In this document: piece after piece, positions 45,594 to 54,748 of the stretch | How positions within the stretch are numbered: the stretch's first letter is position 1 | Layout: each line of letters begins with the position of its first letter | Assembly: GCA_902363255.1 (NCBI GenBank) | Contig: CABIZO010000004.1 | Location: 186,001 to 250,000, forward strand | DNA: 64,000 nt | DNA from: Peptostreptococcaceae bacterium | GTDB lineage: Bacteria; Bacillota; Clostridia; Peptostreptococcales; Peptostreptococcaceae | Direction of reading: 5' to 3' | Notes under the pieces: generated by a model | What the model was told of the DNA's origin: nothing | Database searches by the model: none | Seen by the model: the letters and a program-made list of their open reading frames with translations, nothing else | Position numbers and translations under genes: made by a program

Positions 45594-46241
45594 ATGAAGA
45601 ATTTAGTAATAGCAATAGACGGACCAGCAGGTGCTGGAAAAAGTACAATCGCTAAAATAATAGCAAAAGATTTAAATATAAACTACATAGATACAGGAGC
45701 TATGTATCGTGCAGTAACATTAAAATGTTTACAAAATAATGTTAATATTGAAGATGAAAAAGCTGTAATAGAATTAGCAAAGAAAACAGAAATAGATTTT
45801 AGAGAAAATAACATTTATTTAGATGGGAAAATAGTTAATGAAGAAATAAGAACTATAGAAGTAACAAACAATGTTTCAAATGTAGCTAAAATTAAAGAAG
45901 TAAGATACTTAATGGTAGATGTTCAAAGAGAAATAGGAAAAAGAAATTCAGTAATATTAGATGGTAGAGATATAGGTTCTTATGTTTTCCCAAATGCAGA
46001 TTATAAATTTTTCCTTATAGCAACTCCTGAAGAAAGAGGAAGTAGAAGATATAAAGAATTAATAGAAAAAGGTGTTGAGGTTAAACTTCAAGACGTAATA
46101 GATGATATAATTAAAAGAGATGAGATAGACTCTTCTAGAGAGTTTGCTCCATTAGTTAAAGCTGACGATGCAATAGAAATAGATACAACTGGTAAAAACA
46201 TTGATGATGTAGTTAAATCTGTTTTAGAAAAAATCCAATAA
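45594..46241 (+). CDS. cmk: Cytidylate kinase
   Basis: 215 residues, normal. P-loop IDGPAGAGKST, NYIDTGAMYRAVTL and VILDGRDIGSYVFP are CMP kinase hallmarks. It phosphorylates CMP and dCMP. Seven bp before plsC. Arrangement cmk-plsC-ispH is conserved in Clostridia. Confidence 0.97.
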   Translation: MKNLVIAIDGPAGAGKSTIAKIIAKDLNINYIDTGAMYRAVTLKCLQNNVNIEDEKAVIELAKKTEIDFRENNIYLDGKIVNEEIRTIEVTNNVSNVAKIKEVRYLMVDVQREIGKRNSVILDGRDIGSYVFPNADYKFFLIATPEERGSRRYKELIEKGVEVKLQDVIDDIIKRDEIDSSREFAPLVKADDAIEIDTTGKNIDDVVKSVLEKIQ

Positions 46242-46248
46242 GGGAGAG

Positions 46249-46845
46249 ATGTTTTTGAGTTTTTATAATTTTGTTTTAAATGTATTTACTTTATACAGTA
46301 AAGTTTTTTACAAGTATGAAGTAATTGGGGCAGAAAATATACCTGATGAAGGAAATGTAATATTAGCAGCGAATCATAAATCTAATTTAGACCCTATATT
46401 TGTAGCATCAGCTGTAAAAAACAGAAAAGTTGCTACAATAGGTAAAAAGGAATTATTTGATAATAAAATACTAGCAAAAATTTTAGATAAATTATGCGTT
46501 ATACCAATAGACAGAGATAACCCGGGTATATCTACAATAAAAACTATTTTAAAAAGATTAAAAGAAGGCTATGCTGTTGGTATCTTCCCAGAGGGAACAA
46601 GGGTTAAAGGAAATGAATTTGGTGATGCCAAAGCAGGTTTAGCTTTATTTGCGGTTAAAGGTAAGGCTTGTGTAGTTCCTATATCAATAATTTCAAATTA
46701 CAAAATATTTAATAAGGTTATAATTTATATTGATAAACCAATTTCTTTCGAAGAATATTACAAACAAAAGCTTAGTACAGAAGACTATGAAAGATTATCA
46801 GCGGATGTACTAGAAGTAATAAAAGATAATTATTATAAAAGATAG
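46249..46845 (+). CDS. plsC: 1-acyl-sn-glycerol-3-phosphate acyltransferase
   Basis: 198 residues with the acyltransferase motif NHKSNLDP (HX4D), followed by GVFPEGTR (here GIFPEGTRVKG). It adds the second fatty acid to lysophosphatidate in membrane lipid synthesis. A hydrophobic N-terminus (FLSFYNFVLNVFTLYSKVFY) anchors it. Length is short but usual for clostridial PlsC. Middle gene of cmk-plsC-ispH. Confidence 0.92.
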   Translation: MFLSFYNFVLNVFTLYSKVFYKYEVIGAENIPDEGNVILAANHKSNLDPIFVASAVKNRKVATIGKKELFDNKILAKILDKLCVIPIDRDNPGISTIKTILKRLKEGYAVGIFPEGTRVKGNEFGDAKAGLALFAVKGKACVVPISIISNYKIFNKVIIYIDKPISFEEYYKQKLSTEDYERLSADVLEVIKDNYYKR

Positions 46846-46855
46846 GAGATTTGCT

Positions 46856-47698
46856 ATGAAGGTTAGAATAGCAGAAAATGCTGGATTTTGTTTCGGTGTT
46901 AAAAGAGCTATGAAAATGGCTTGGGATGAGCTTGAAAACAAGGATAGTAATGATGTTTACTCTCTTGGTCCTCTTATTCACAATAAACAAGCAGTAGATA
47001 GATACAAAGAAAAAGGATTAGTAGAAAAAGATTCATTAGATAAAATACCTAATGATAGTAAACTAATAATAAGATCTCACGGTGTTGCACAAAAAATATA
47101 TACTGAGTCTAAATCTAAAAATATGGATATCGTAGATACTACATGTCCATTTGTAAAGAAAATTCACGATATAGTTAAAGACTTTTCTGATAAAGGATAT
47201 AAGATAATAATAGTAGGTAATGTAAATCATCCAGAAATCATAGGAATTAACGGATGGTGTAACAATGAAGCTATAGTAATAAATAGCGAAAAAGAAATCG
47301 ACAATATTTCCTTTAGTAAAGAAGATAAATATTGTGTTGTAAGTCAAACAACTGCTAACTTAGAACTTTTCGATAAAATAATTACAAAATTAAAAAGTAA
47401 AATAGAAAATTTAACAGTAAAAAATACTATTTGTTTTGCAACAAAAGAAAGACAACTATCAGCTATTGATTTATCAAAAGAAGTTGATTGTATGATAGTA
47501 ATCGGAGGAAAACACAGTTCTAATACTCAAAAGTTAGTAAATATATGTAAAGATATAGTTCCTACTTTTTCCATTGAAACTAAGGATGAGTTAGAAAAAA
47601 ATAAACTACAAGAGTTTAAAGTTGCAGGTGTTACAGCTGGAGCTTCTACACCAGACTGGATAATAGATGAAGTAATTGAATATTTAAAAGAAATATAA
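46856..47698 (+). CDS. ispH: 4-hydroxy-3-methylbut-2-enyl diphosphate reductase
   Basis: 280 residues. Three cluster cysteines: AGFCFGVKRA (near residue 12), DTTCPFVKK and NTICFATKERQ. It makes isopentenyl and dimethylallyl diphosphate in the last step of the MEP isoprenoid pathway, using a 4Fe-4S cluster. Many clostridia fuse IspH to ribosomal protein S1; here there is no S1 part. Eleven bp after plsC; a terminator ends the operon. Confidence 0.96.
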   Translation: MKVRIAENAGFCFGVKRAMKMAWDELENKDSNDVYSLGPLIHNKQAVDRYKEKGLVEKDSLDKIPNDSKLIIRSHGVAQKIYTESKSKNMDIVDTTCPFVKKIHDIVKDFSDKGYKIIIVGNVNHPEIIGINGWCNNEAIVINSEKEIDNISFSKEDKYCVVSQTTANLELFDKIITKLKSKIENLTVKNTICFATKERQLSAIDLSKEVDCMIVIGGKHSSNTQKLVNICKDIVPTFSIETKDELEKNKLQEFKVAGVTAGASTPDWIIDEVIEYLKEI

Positions 47699-47710
47699 TT
47701 TTATAATTAT

Positions 47711-47755
47711 AATCCACTAATTTATTAAATTTAATAAGTTAGTGGATTTTTTATT
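47711..47755 (+). terminator. Terminator after ispH
   Basis: AATCCACTAA (47711-47720) / TTAGTGGATT (47739-47748) enclosing a second palindrome TTATTAAATTTAATAA, T-rich tail. Confidence 0.9.
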
Positions 47756-47830
47756 TAAAATAAATATTGACATAAAAATGTAAAAATTATATATTCAGAT
47801 TAAAACAAAATATATATAAAGGAGTTCATC

Positions 47831-48937
47831 ATGGTAAATAGACAAAGATTAATAGATAATTTTATCAACATGGTTAAAGTAGATAGCCCATCAGGTAGCG
47901 AATTAGAAATGGCTAACTGGTTAATAAACTACTTAAAGGAAAGAAACATAGAAGTTAAAATGGACAATGCAGGGGAAAAAATAGGCGGAAACTGTGGTAA
48001 CATAGTAGCTTATATAAAAGGGGAATCTTCAGAAAATCCAATATGCTTTGCAGCTCACATGGATCAAGTTATGCCTTGTAATGGTGTAAAACCAATTATA
48101 GAAGGAAACATAATAAAAACAGACGGTACTACAACATTAGGAGCAGATGATAAAGGTGGAATAGCAGTTATATTAGAAGCTTTAGAATGTATACTAGAAA
48201 ATAAAGTACCTCACAGAGATATATATTTATTATTTACTGTTGCAGAGGAAATCGGTTTAAAAGGTGCTAAAAACTTAGATACTGACATTCTTCCATGTAA
48301 AGACGTAATAATATTTGATGCAGGTGGAGCTACTGGATCAATAACATACAAAGGACCTACTCAAGAAACAATAGAAGTTACTTTCTATGGTAAAAAAGCC
48401 CATGCAGGTGTTGAACCAGAAAAAGGAATAAATGCAATAGTTGCAGCGTCTCATGCTATAAGCAATATGCGTATAGGAAGATTAGATGAAGTAACAACTA
48501 CTAATATCGGAAGAATTGAAGGTGGAGGAGCCACAAACGTAGTTACTGATGAGGTAAAATTCACTGCAGAAGTGAGGTCTCATTCAAATGAAAAATTAGA
48601 AGCTGAAGTATCACATATGAAAAAATGTTGTGAAGATGCAGCTAATAAAATGGGGGCAACTTTCGAATTTAAAAATGAAAATGCTTACCCTCGTTTTGAA
48701 TTAGACAAAGAAGGGTTTGTATTCAAATTAAGCCAAGAAGCTTTAAGAAAATCTGGAGTTGAGCCAGTTCCTCAAATAACTGGTGGTGGAAGTGATGCTA
48801 ATGTAATAGCAGGGTACGGATACAGATGTGCAGTACTTAGCTTAGGAATGTACCAAGTACACACTGTAAATGAATATGCAAATATTGATGATATGTATAA
48901 TGCATCAAATGCAGTATATCATATGATGTCTTTATAA
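47831..48937 (+). CDS. M20-family peptidase (PepT-like, YqjE type)
   Basis: 368 residues. Zinc-ligand segments AAHMDQVMP, TTLGADDKGGIA and FTVAEEIGLKGA are classical M20; VHTVNEYANIDDMY carries the last ligand His. These dizinc enzymes cut amino acids from small peptides. The sequence is nearest the PepT-like group, although the substrate range is open. Good ribosome site (AAAGGAG). Single gene. Confidence 0.93.
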   Translation: MVNRQRLIDNFINMVKVDSPSGSELEMANWLINYLKERNIEVKMDNAGEKIGGNCGNIVAYIKGESSENPICFAAHMDQVMPCNGVKPIIEGNIIKTDGTTTLGADDKGGIAVILEALECILENKVPHRDIYLLFTVAEEIGLKGAKNLDTDILPCKDVIIFDAGGATGSITYKGPTQETIEVTFYGKKAHAGVEPEKGINAIVAASHAISNMRIGRLDEVTTTNIGRIEGGGATNVVTDEVKFTAEVRSHSNEKLEAEVSHMKKCCEDAANKMGATFEFKNENAYPRFELDKEGFVFKLSQEALRKSGVEPVPQITGGGSDANVIAGYGYRCAVLSLGMYQVHTVNEYANIDDMYNASNAVYHMMSL

Positions 48938-48951
48938 TAAAAAATCCTTAC

Positions 48952-48996
48952 ACTAAAAATGTCCCTTAGGTTTAATATCTAAAGGACATTTTTAGT
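48952..48996. terminator. Bidirectional terminator between convergent genes
   Basis: 18-base arms 48952-48969 and 48979-48996 (core AAAAATGTCC) with two mismatches. It serves both the M20 gene and the convergent transporter. Confidence 0.85.
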
Positions 48997-49156
48997 ATTA
49001 AGTATTTGAGTTAATACTTTGGTTATTATTGCTTATATTTTTTCTTTCATCATTTATTTCTAATTCACTCTCATCATCATTCTTGCTTCCTATATATAAA
49101 ACACATACTAAGATTAATAATGCCTCAACTATTTTTAGAGAGTTTAGTTTAACCTC

Positions 49157-50500
49157 TTAAAGTAAGTTCATTTTTTTATCTAATTTCCATATAATTAATC
49201 CGCATATAATTACTATTATAGCTACAATAGCATAGGCTGGAGCAAATGAATATCCAGATAGAATTTCAAATAAATAACCATAAGTCTTACCTGCTATAAA
49301 TCTTGCAAGTGGCCATACACCCATCATAAGACCTAGTAATCTAGCAGGTGAAAATTTACTTATAAAAGATTTACCAAGTGGAGCAAATACCATTTCACCT
49401 AGTGAAATTAGTACTCCTACAGCTATGATCCACATTAAACTTGCTTGTCCATCACCTCTTACTATTTCTGCAGTACACATAAGTATAAAGGCAAATCCTA
49501 ACAACATCATACCAATAGAAGTCTTTTTAAATATACTCATATCACCCTTTGGTGATTTAGCATTTTTAGACCATAGTGCAGCTAGTAAAGGTCCTAGTAT
49601 AATACAACAAAGTGAGTTTAAAGAATCAAACCAAGCAGAAGGAACTCTAAAGTTACCGATAACCCAGTTTGCTTTATTTGCATAGTCAAAATCTGGACCC
49701 CAGTGATATAAAACTGGCATATAAGTTAAATACCAAACAATCCAAAATACAATGGAGAATATGCTAAAAAGAATTATAGCTCCAATTTTTTTCTTATCAT
49801 TAATTGTTAGGGGAGCTCTATATTTTTTAGAAAGCTTCTTAGTATAAGTTTTATTTTCATTAGCTTCAAATGGTTTTTTACCCACATCTCCAAACGTAAA
49901 TTTTCCTCCTAAATAGAACCACAAAGCAGAAAGAATTAAAAGTAGAGCACATACTAAAAATGTTTTACCAAAACCTATGCTATAAGCTATAAAAGATACT
50001 ATGAAAGTTCCTAAGAAAGAACCCATATTTGCTATTGAATATTGGATACTAAAGGCTGAGTCCAGTTGATTTTTATCTTTAAATAATCTACCGCTTATCC
50101 CGGCTATATTACCTTTGTATAGGCCTGTACCAATAGATACTAATAGAATCATACCTCCTAAAAGTTCAGGTGATAAGGTTACAGATGCTTGATAACCAAG
50201 TATATAACCTGCTGCCATGATTAATGCTCCTAAAATAATACACAATCTAGGATTTATCCATCTATCTGCAATAAACCCACCTAAAATAGGTGTTAAGTAT
50301 GTAAATGCAACTAGATTTGCTGTCATTTTGGCACCATCAGCAGGTGTAAGTCCAAGGCCACCGTTCATTACTTCGGCAGCTATAAATATTCCAATTAGCC
50401 ATTTCGCTGAATAAAATGCCATACGTTCTATAGCATATGCTGATGTACATACATAAAAACCAATTGGATACTTATTTTTTGATTTTGTTGATATTTCCAT
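49157..50500 (-). CDS. POT/PTR2-family proton-dependent peptide transporter
   Basis: 447 residues, ~12-14 helices. IERMAFYSAKWLIGIF (variant of the ExxERFxYY start), GGFIADRWINPRLCIILGA, SIGTGLYKGNIAGISGRLF and FSIQYSIANMGSFLG identify the peptide/oligopeptide symporter family. The first motif has ERM instead of the usual ERF and the proton-coupling ExxER residues are only partly kept (IER), so coupling may differ. In the same frame after the TAA stop, 52 further open codons encode a hydrophobic helix and an acidic tail, see findings. Confidence 0.85.
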   Translation of the reverse strand: MEISTKSKNKYPIGFYVCTSAYAIERMAFYSAKWLIGIFIAAEVMNGGLGLTPADGAKMTANLVAFTYLTPILGGFIADRWINPRLCIILGALIMAAGYILGYQASVTLSPELLGGMILLVSIGTGLYKGNIAGISGRLFKDKNQLDSAFSIQYSIANMGSFLGTFIVSFIAYSIGFGKTFLVCALLLILSALWFYLGGKFTFGDVGKKPFEANENKTYTKKLSKKYRAPLTINDKKKIGAIILFSIFSIVFWIVWYLTYMPVLYHWGPDFDYANKANWVIGNFRVPSAWFDSLNSLCCIILGPLLAALWSKNAKSPKGDMSIFKKTSIGMMLLGFAFILMCTAEIVRGDGQASLMWIIAVGVLISLGEMVFAPLGKSFISKFSPARLLGLMMGVWPLARFIAGKTYGYLFEILSGYSFAPAYAIVAIIVIICGLIIWKLDKKMNLL

Positions 50501-50716
50501 AATTCCCTCTCTTTCATACTATTTTATATAGTTATTTTTAAATATGTTTATATTATACAATATGTTCGATATCTTTCCAATAAATAACAGTGAGTTATGG
50601 TTAATTGTTACAAAAGAGAAGAAGAACTAAAAGAAGAAGAACTAAGATAGGTGCATTAAAGTATTCAGAATGAAATGACTTGACTATGATACTGAGAGAT
50701 TCACTCCTTAACAGTT

Positions 50717-50764
50717 AAAGAACCCCTTAAAGTTGATAATATTATCAATTTTAAGGGGTTCTTT
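50717..50764. terminator. Bidirectional terminator of the ABC-F gene
   Basis: AAAGAACCCCTTAAA (50717-50731) / complement (50750-50764), inner TTGATAATATTATCAA; 17 bp after the ABC-F stop codon. Confidence 0.9.
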
Positions 50765-50780
50765 CTAAAGAGTATACTAT

Positions 50781-52520
50781 TTAAAGTAATTTAATCAATT
50801 CTTCTAACTTTTCAGATAAAGTTCTTGCACGTTCAAAATCAGTATACTTTAAAGCAGAAGCTATTTCCATTTCAACTGATTTTTTCTTTTCTTCAATTTG
50901 CAGATAGTCTTTGTCAAAATGATTAGCATAAATCATTTTTCTAAATTTACGCATGCTCATTTTTCTAATTGTCTTATCTTCAATAAGTAAAACATAATCC
51001 GCACAGTTAACTATAAAATGATAATCATGAGAAATCATTAAAATAGCACCTTTATAATCTGCTATGGCTTTTTCTAGAGCCATTTGAGAATAAATATCTA
51101 AGTGGCTTGTAGGCTCATCCATTAGCAACATATTTGCTTTACTAGCAGAAGCCTTCGCCAATTGAAGTATATTCTTTTCTCCACCAGATAAAGATTCAAT
51201 CTTTTGTGTAAGTATATCGGCATCAAAACCATATCTTCCAACATATCTTCTAATCTCACCATAAGTTTCGAATCCAACATCATAGAACTCTTGAAGTATT
51301 GTATTAGACTCATTTACTACCTCACTTTGCATTTGAGATAAGTAAGCCAGATTAATGTTTTCATTTATTTCAATAGAGTCATTATTATTTTTAAATATTT
51401 CTTTTAATAAAGTAGTTTTTCCAACACCGTTTGTACCAACAATAGCTACTTTATCAGTAGATTTTATCTCGAAGTTAATATTTTCTAAAAGAACTTCATC
51501 AAATGATATACCAAAGTCACAAGCCTTTAAAGCAATAGTTTCTTCAATTTCATTATTTGTCTCTAAATTGATATATGGTTGTTTAATATCTACAAATGGT
51601 GCTTTAATTCTTTTGGCTTCTAATCTTTCTTGGATTTTAACTCTAGCTTTTAGAGCTCTACCTCGAGAAGCTTCAGCATTATAAGTTGCTTTTTCTCTTA
51701 ATATTTCGATTAAAGCTTCATTTCTCGCAATTTCTTCTTCATCAGCAATAGCCATTTCTTGTAACTCGATTTTAGTTTGAAGAAGAGAGAAGTTATAATC
51801 CACATATCTTCCATCAAATTCTTGTATCTCTGTATTCTCAAGGTGAATAATTTTGTTAAAGCAATGATTTAATAAATATCTATTGTGTGTAATAACTAAA
51901 ATTGTTTTCTTATGAGAATTAATTAAGTTTTTAAGAGCGTTAAGGTTCTCAAAATCTAAGAACACATCTGGCTCATCCATAATCATTAAATCTGGGTTAT
52001 TAAGCATTTCCTTAATAACTTGAATAAGTTTAAATTCTCCACCACTAAGTTCAGAAATCATTCTATCTCTATGTTTAGTTAAATTCGCAAGATTTAGTTT
52101 TTTATTAATGTTGTTTTCGTAATTATCACCATCAATTGCATCAAATGCATCTAAAGCTTCTTGATACTTTTCTAATAGACATTCAATATCATCAGAAGTT
52201 CCCATCTCACTACAAATATATGCTATTTCATTTTCTAGCTTGATAAATTCTTCAGCTATATATTCAAAAACAGTAGTTTCCTTTGTTTTGTCTACTTGTG
52301 AGAACTGACTTACATATCCAATTTTTAAATTTGGCTCCATTTCTAACTTACCATCAAACAAATATCTTTCTGGATCCATTATTATATCTATAAGTGTACT
52401 TTTTCCGCTACCACTTGCTCCTATAAAAGCACAATGTTGACCATATTCCAATGTAAATGAAATCTTATTATATAGATTTCTCTGCGGAAATGAGTAGGAC
52501 AAGTTATCAACTTTTATCAT
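50781..52520 (-). CDS. ABC-F ATPase (possible ribosome-protection/translation factor)
   Basis: 579 residues from the ATG at 52520, which has AGAGAGG 7 bases ahead. Two ABC domains on one chain: Walker A GASGSGKST (34-42) and GTNGVGKTT, both with LSGGE signatures and DEP Walker B ends, joined by a long charged helical linker (RGRALKARVKIQERLEAKRIK), no membrane helices. The C-terminus is a coiled coil with a UVR-like motif (ALKYTDFERARTLSEKLEEL). This is the ABC-F class, which binds the ribosomal E site; some give resistance to lincosamides, streptogramins or pleuromutilins. The attenuator in front (next entries) favours an antibiotic-responsive member. Confidence 0.93.
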   Translation of the reverse strand: MIKVDNLSYSFPQRNLYNKISFTLEYGQHCAFIGASGSGKSTLIDIIMDPERYLFDGKLEMEPNLKIGYVSQFSQVDKTKETTVFEYIAEEFIKLENEIAYICSEMGTSDDIECLLEKYQEALDAFDAIDGDNYENNINKKLNLANLTKHRDRMISELSGGEFKLIQVIKEMLNNPDLMIMDEPDVFLDFENLNALKNLINSHKKTILVITHNRYLLNHCFNKIIHLENTEIQEFDGRYVDYNFSLLQTKIELQEMAIADEEEIARNEALIEILREKATYNAEASRGRALKARVKIQERLEAKRIKAPFVDIKQPYINLETNNEIEETIALKACDFGISFDEVLLENINFEIKSTDKVAIVGTNGVGKTTLLKEIFKNNNDSIEINENINLAYLSQMQSEVVNESNTILQEFYDVGFETYGEIRRYVGRYGFDADILTQKIESLSGGEKNILQLAKASASKANMLLMDEPTSHLDIYSQMALEKAIADYKGAILMISHDYHFIVNCADYVLLIEDKTIRKMSMRKFRKMIYANHFDKDYLQIEEKKKSVEMEIASALKYTDFERARTLSEKLEELIKLL

Positions 52521-52544
52521 ATTATTACCTCTCTTTATCATTTA

Positions 52545-52573
52545 AAAAGAGCTTATAAAAAATAAGCTCTTCT
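52545..52573 (-). terminator. Attenuator hairpin just before the ABC-F ribosome site
   Basis: Minus-strand AAGAGCTTAT (52562-52571) / ATAAGCTCTT (52547-52556) followed by TTTTTAAATG; about 27 bp before the start codon. As it lies between promoter and gene, it must be by-passed for expression. Confidence 0.82.
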
Positions 52574-52622
52574 ATATATAATCAATCGCAATTTTGTAGT
52601 TGATTATATATATTAATGACAT
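52572..52622 (-). CDS. Leader peptide of the ABC-F attenuator
   Basis: 16 codons, MSLIYIINYKIAIDYI, stop TAG at the foot of the attenuator hairpin. AAAAAGA precedes the ATG. Its codons cover the first arm of a perfect 12-bp stem (52600-52611 with 52574-52585) that competes with the next hairpin. A ribosome stalled in the peptide by an antibiotic could shift the fold and let transcription pass. Inference from layout; the peptide itself is below the usual size for proof. Confidence 0.6.
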   Translation of the reverse strand: MSLIYIINYKIAIDYI

Positions 52623-52644
52623 TCTTTTTAGATTTACTTTTGAT

Positions 52645-52673
52645 AGCATAACACTTTTTACGACGAATTTCAA
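52645..52673 (-). promoter_or_regulatory. Promoter of the ABC-F leader
   Basis: Minus-strand TTGAAA (52668-52673), 17-bp spacer, TATGCT (52645-52650). Confidence 0.65.
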
Positions 52674-52932
52674 TTATTTTAAATTAAAAAATCAATTAGG
52701 ATTATATTTCTTTTATTTATCGATTTATTAATTTCATTTGAAATATTAGCATGACATGATACTTTCATTTATAGGTAAAACCAACCATTAATTATACTAG
52801 TTTCATTATATATTACATATAGGAATAAACTATTTTATGTTGAACTATATATAATATACTCTAGATTTGAAATAGACATAAATATTCCGTGGAAATATTT
52901 AAGAATAAATTATTATGTTTTGGGGTGATTAT

Positions 52933-53481
52933 ATGCTATATAAAACTAAAGTAAAGGAAGATGAAAAAATTATAAAAGATCTTTGTGAAAAACTAGATAA
53001 ATTAATAAGGAACATAGTCTATATTAACCCTAGTTTTATATATATTGGCTCAAAGGAAAAGGGATATTATAGTATTTATAATCAGAATAATTATGGTAAA
53101 AATACAGAGTTAAGCTTGAATTTTAGACTCTATTATCCAGATAAAAATTCATTTTTATATCATAAAGACATTAAATATTTAAAAGGTAAAGATTTAAATA
53201 AATATATAGAATATAAGTATAATGAGAGTAACTTTCTTTATGTAAAAATAGAATGGTTTTCTATCAATCCAACTGGAAGGGGCAAAGGTAGTAGGGTAAT
53301 ATCTCATTTTATTGACTTATTAAAAACTATAGATAGTATAGAGTTTATCTTGCTCTCTCCTATAAATAATTCTGCCAAAAGATTTTGGACTACAAATAAG
53401 TTCGTTGATGAAGAATGTTCTTTAGTACTAGATAAAAGAGTAATGTCTTGTGCTTGCAAGAGATTGATTTATAAATTATAA
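52933..53481 (+). CDS. GNAT-like protein of unknown substrate
   Basis: 182 residues from the ATG at 52933 (GGGGTGAT just ahead; an ATG six codons earlier lacks a site). The last 70 residues hold SINPTGRGKGSRVISHFIDLL, a GNAT acetyl-CoA loop (RGKGS), and SPINNSAKRFWTTNKFVDE, which resembles the helix-4 region with N-x-x-A-x-x-F-W. The first half is not recognisable. It is probably a divergent acetyltransferase. Base composition is even more AT-rich than the neighbours. Single gene. Confidence 0.7.
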   Translation: MLYKTKVKEDEKIIKDLCEKLDKLIRNIVYINPSFIYIGSKEKGYYSIYNQNNYGKNTELSLNFRLYYPDKNSFLYHKDIKYLKGKDLNKYIEYKYNESNFLYVKIEWFSINPTGRGKGSRVISHFIDLLKTIDSIEFILLSPINNSAKRFWTTNKFVDEECSLVLDKRVMSCACKRLIYKL

Positions 53482-53530
53482 ATTAAGGTTTTTTATAGTA
53501 AAATTATGTTTAATAACAAAATCATACAAC

Positions 53531-53590
53531 AAAAGTACCTATTTTTAGAACTCCGAACATCTGTTCTGATTGTGCAAAACAGCATTTTTG
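53531..53590. repeat. Palindromic repeat with LexA-like core (copy B)
   Basis: GAACATCTGTTC (53555-53566, one central mismatch from the LexA palindrome). AAAAGTACCT lies at exactly the same distance from the core as AAAAGTGCCT in the copy at 40081, and GCAAAACAGCATTTT on the right matches GCAGAAAATAGCACTT. This supports common descent of the two elements rather than two chance sites. Confidence 0.55.
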
Positions 53591-53591
53591 T

Positions 53592-53654
53592 ATTTATGTA
53601 GAGCATTATAGTTTACATAATAATATTATGAAAACTATAATGCTCTACATAAAT
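53592..53654. repeat. Long perfect hairpin of unknown role
   Basis: Arms 53592-53614 and 53632-53654 are perfect 23-base complements (ends ATTTATGTAG and CTACATAAAT); inside, after one A-A mismatch, CATAAT/ATTATG pairs around a 3-base loop. The total is 29 pairs with one mismatch and a tight loop. It is not followed by a T run, so it is not an ordinary terminator. It adjoins palindromic copy B. Confidence 0.85.
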
Positions 53655-53735
53655 CCTATAGAATAATAAACAAAAAAACGATAAAACTAAGTTAATAGTC
53701 ACAATTTAGTTTTAACTAAGGAGAGAAATATATAA

Positions 53736-54704
53736 ATGCATATATTAAACCTAAACACAAAGAAAATAAGTAAAAACATAGATGAAATCCACTTTAATGA
53801 GGATTATCACTTCATAATATGTAATCCTTGGGAGTTAAAATTTTTCAAAAACACCTTAAAATTAAATAATACAGCTTATAAAGATTGTCTTTCTTATCAT
53901 GAAAAAGTAAGTGTAAATATATTAGATGAATACATATTCTTTACTCTTGCTAATTTTCAATTAAGAGAGGAAGACATCTTGTTAGAAGAAATAAACATAT
54001 TCTTATCAGAAAAATATATACTTATTCTACTAAGAAAAAGAAATGACGTATATAACCAAATCAAACAATTAATGCGGGAAAACTTTTTCTACAAATCCAA
54101 TCTTACATTGTCTTTATTCACGATATACTCTAGCATTCTCAGAATTATAATTTCCAATCAATTTGAAAATTTGGAAAAAATAGAGGAGAAGATACTAGAA
54201 ATAGAGGATGATATTGTAAATGAAGTTGATGAAAATATATCTAGTAAAATAAGCCATATAAGATCTATATGTAGATGTTGTGTAAAGAATATTAGACCTC
54301 TAACTTATATGATGGATACTTTACTGAAGGATGGTATGGAATTTTTCTCCAAAGAAAAGACTAGCAATGATTATTTAGATAAAGAGTACGTGAAGCTTCT
54401 GCAAGGATTGGATTTATCTATAGATAAACTTTATAATTTTTCCTTAGGTACAAGAGAGTTGGCAGATAAACTTTTAGATATATATTCATCTAAAGTTTCA
54501 GAGAAAACTAACAACCTTATAACTAAACTTACAATTTTTACTGGTGCTGCTGTCCCTATAGGTATAATTACTGGTATATATGGTATGAACTTTAAATATA
54601 TGCCAGAGTTAAATTATGTGTATGGATATAAAATTACTATGTTGGTGATCTTATTAATTCTTATAATTAGTTTTGTTATTTTTAAAACAAAAAAATTTCT
54701 TTGA
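53736..54704 (+). CDS. CorA-family divalent metal channel
   Basis: 322 residues. A soluble N-terminal part with long helices is followed by two C-terminal membrane helices and the pore signature YGMNF between them (ITGIYGMNFKYMPEL). CorA proteins are pentameric Mg2+ (or Co2+/Zn2+) channels gated by bound metal. Length and GMN place it firmly. Ribosome site AAGGAGAG. A hairpin terminator follows, and the long inverted repeat lies in its upstream region. Confidence 0.94.
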   Translation: MHILNLNTKKISKNIDEIHFNEDYHFIICNPWELKFFKNTLKLNNTAYKDCLSYHEKVSVNILDEYIFFTLANFQLREEDILLEEINIFLSEKYILILLRKRNDVYNQIKQLMRENFFYKSNLTLSLFTIYSSILRIIISNQFENLEKIEEKILEIEDDIVNEVDENISSKISHIRSICRCCVKNIRPLTYMMDTLLKDGMEFFSKEKTSNDYLDKEYVKLLQGLDLSIDKLYNFSLGTRELADKLLDIYSSKVSEKTNNLITKLTIFTGAAVPIGIITGIYGMNFKYMPELNYVYGYKITMLVILLILIISFVIFKTKKFL

Positions 54705-54706
54705 TA

Positions 54707-54748
54707 AAGAAAAGTTACCATAATATTATTATGGTAACTTTTCTTGTT
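54707..54748 (+). terminator. Terminator of the CorA gene
   Basis: 18-base arms 54707-54724 and 54728-54745 (core GTTACCATAAT), loop ATT, T-rich. Confidence 0.88.

Noticed and set aside
50620..50645. Short repeated AGAAGAAC motif
   Set aside because: Two short tandem-like copies in purine-rich DNA, no array or spacing regularity.
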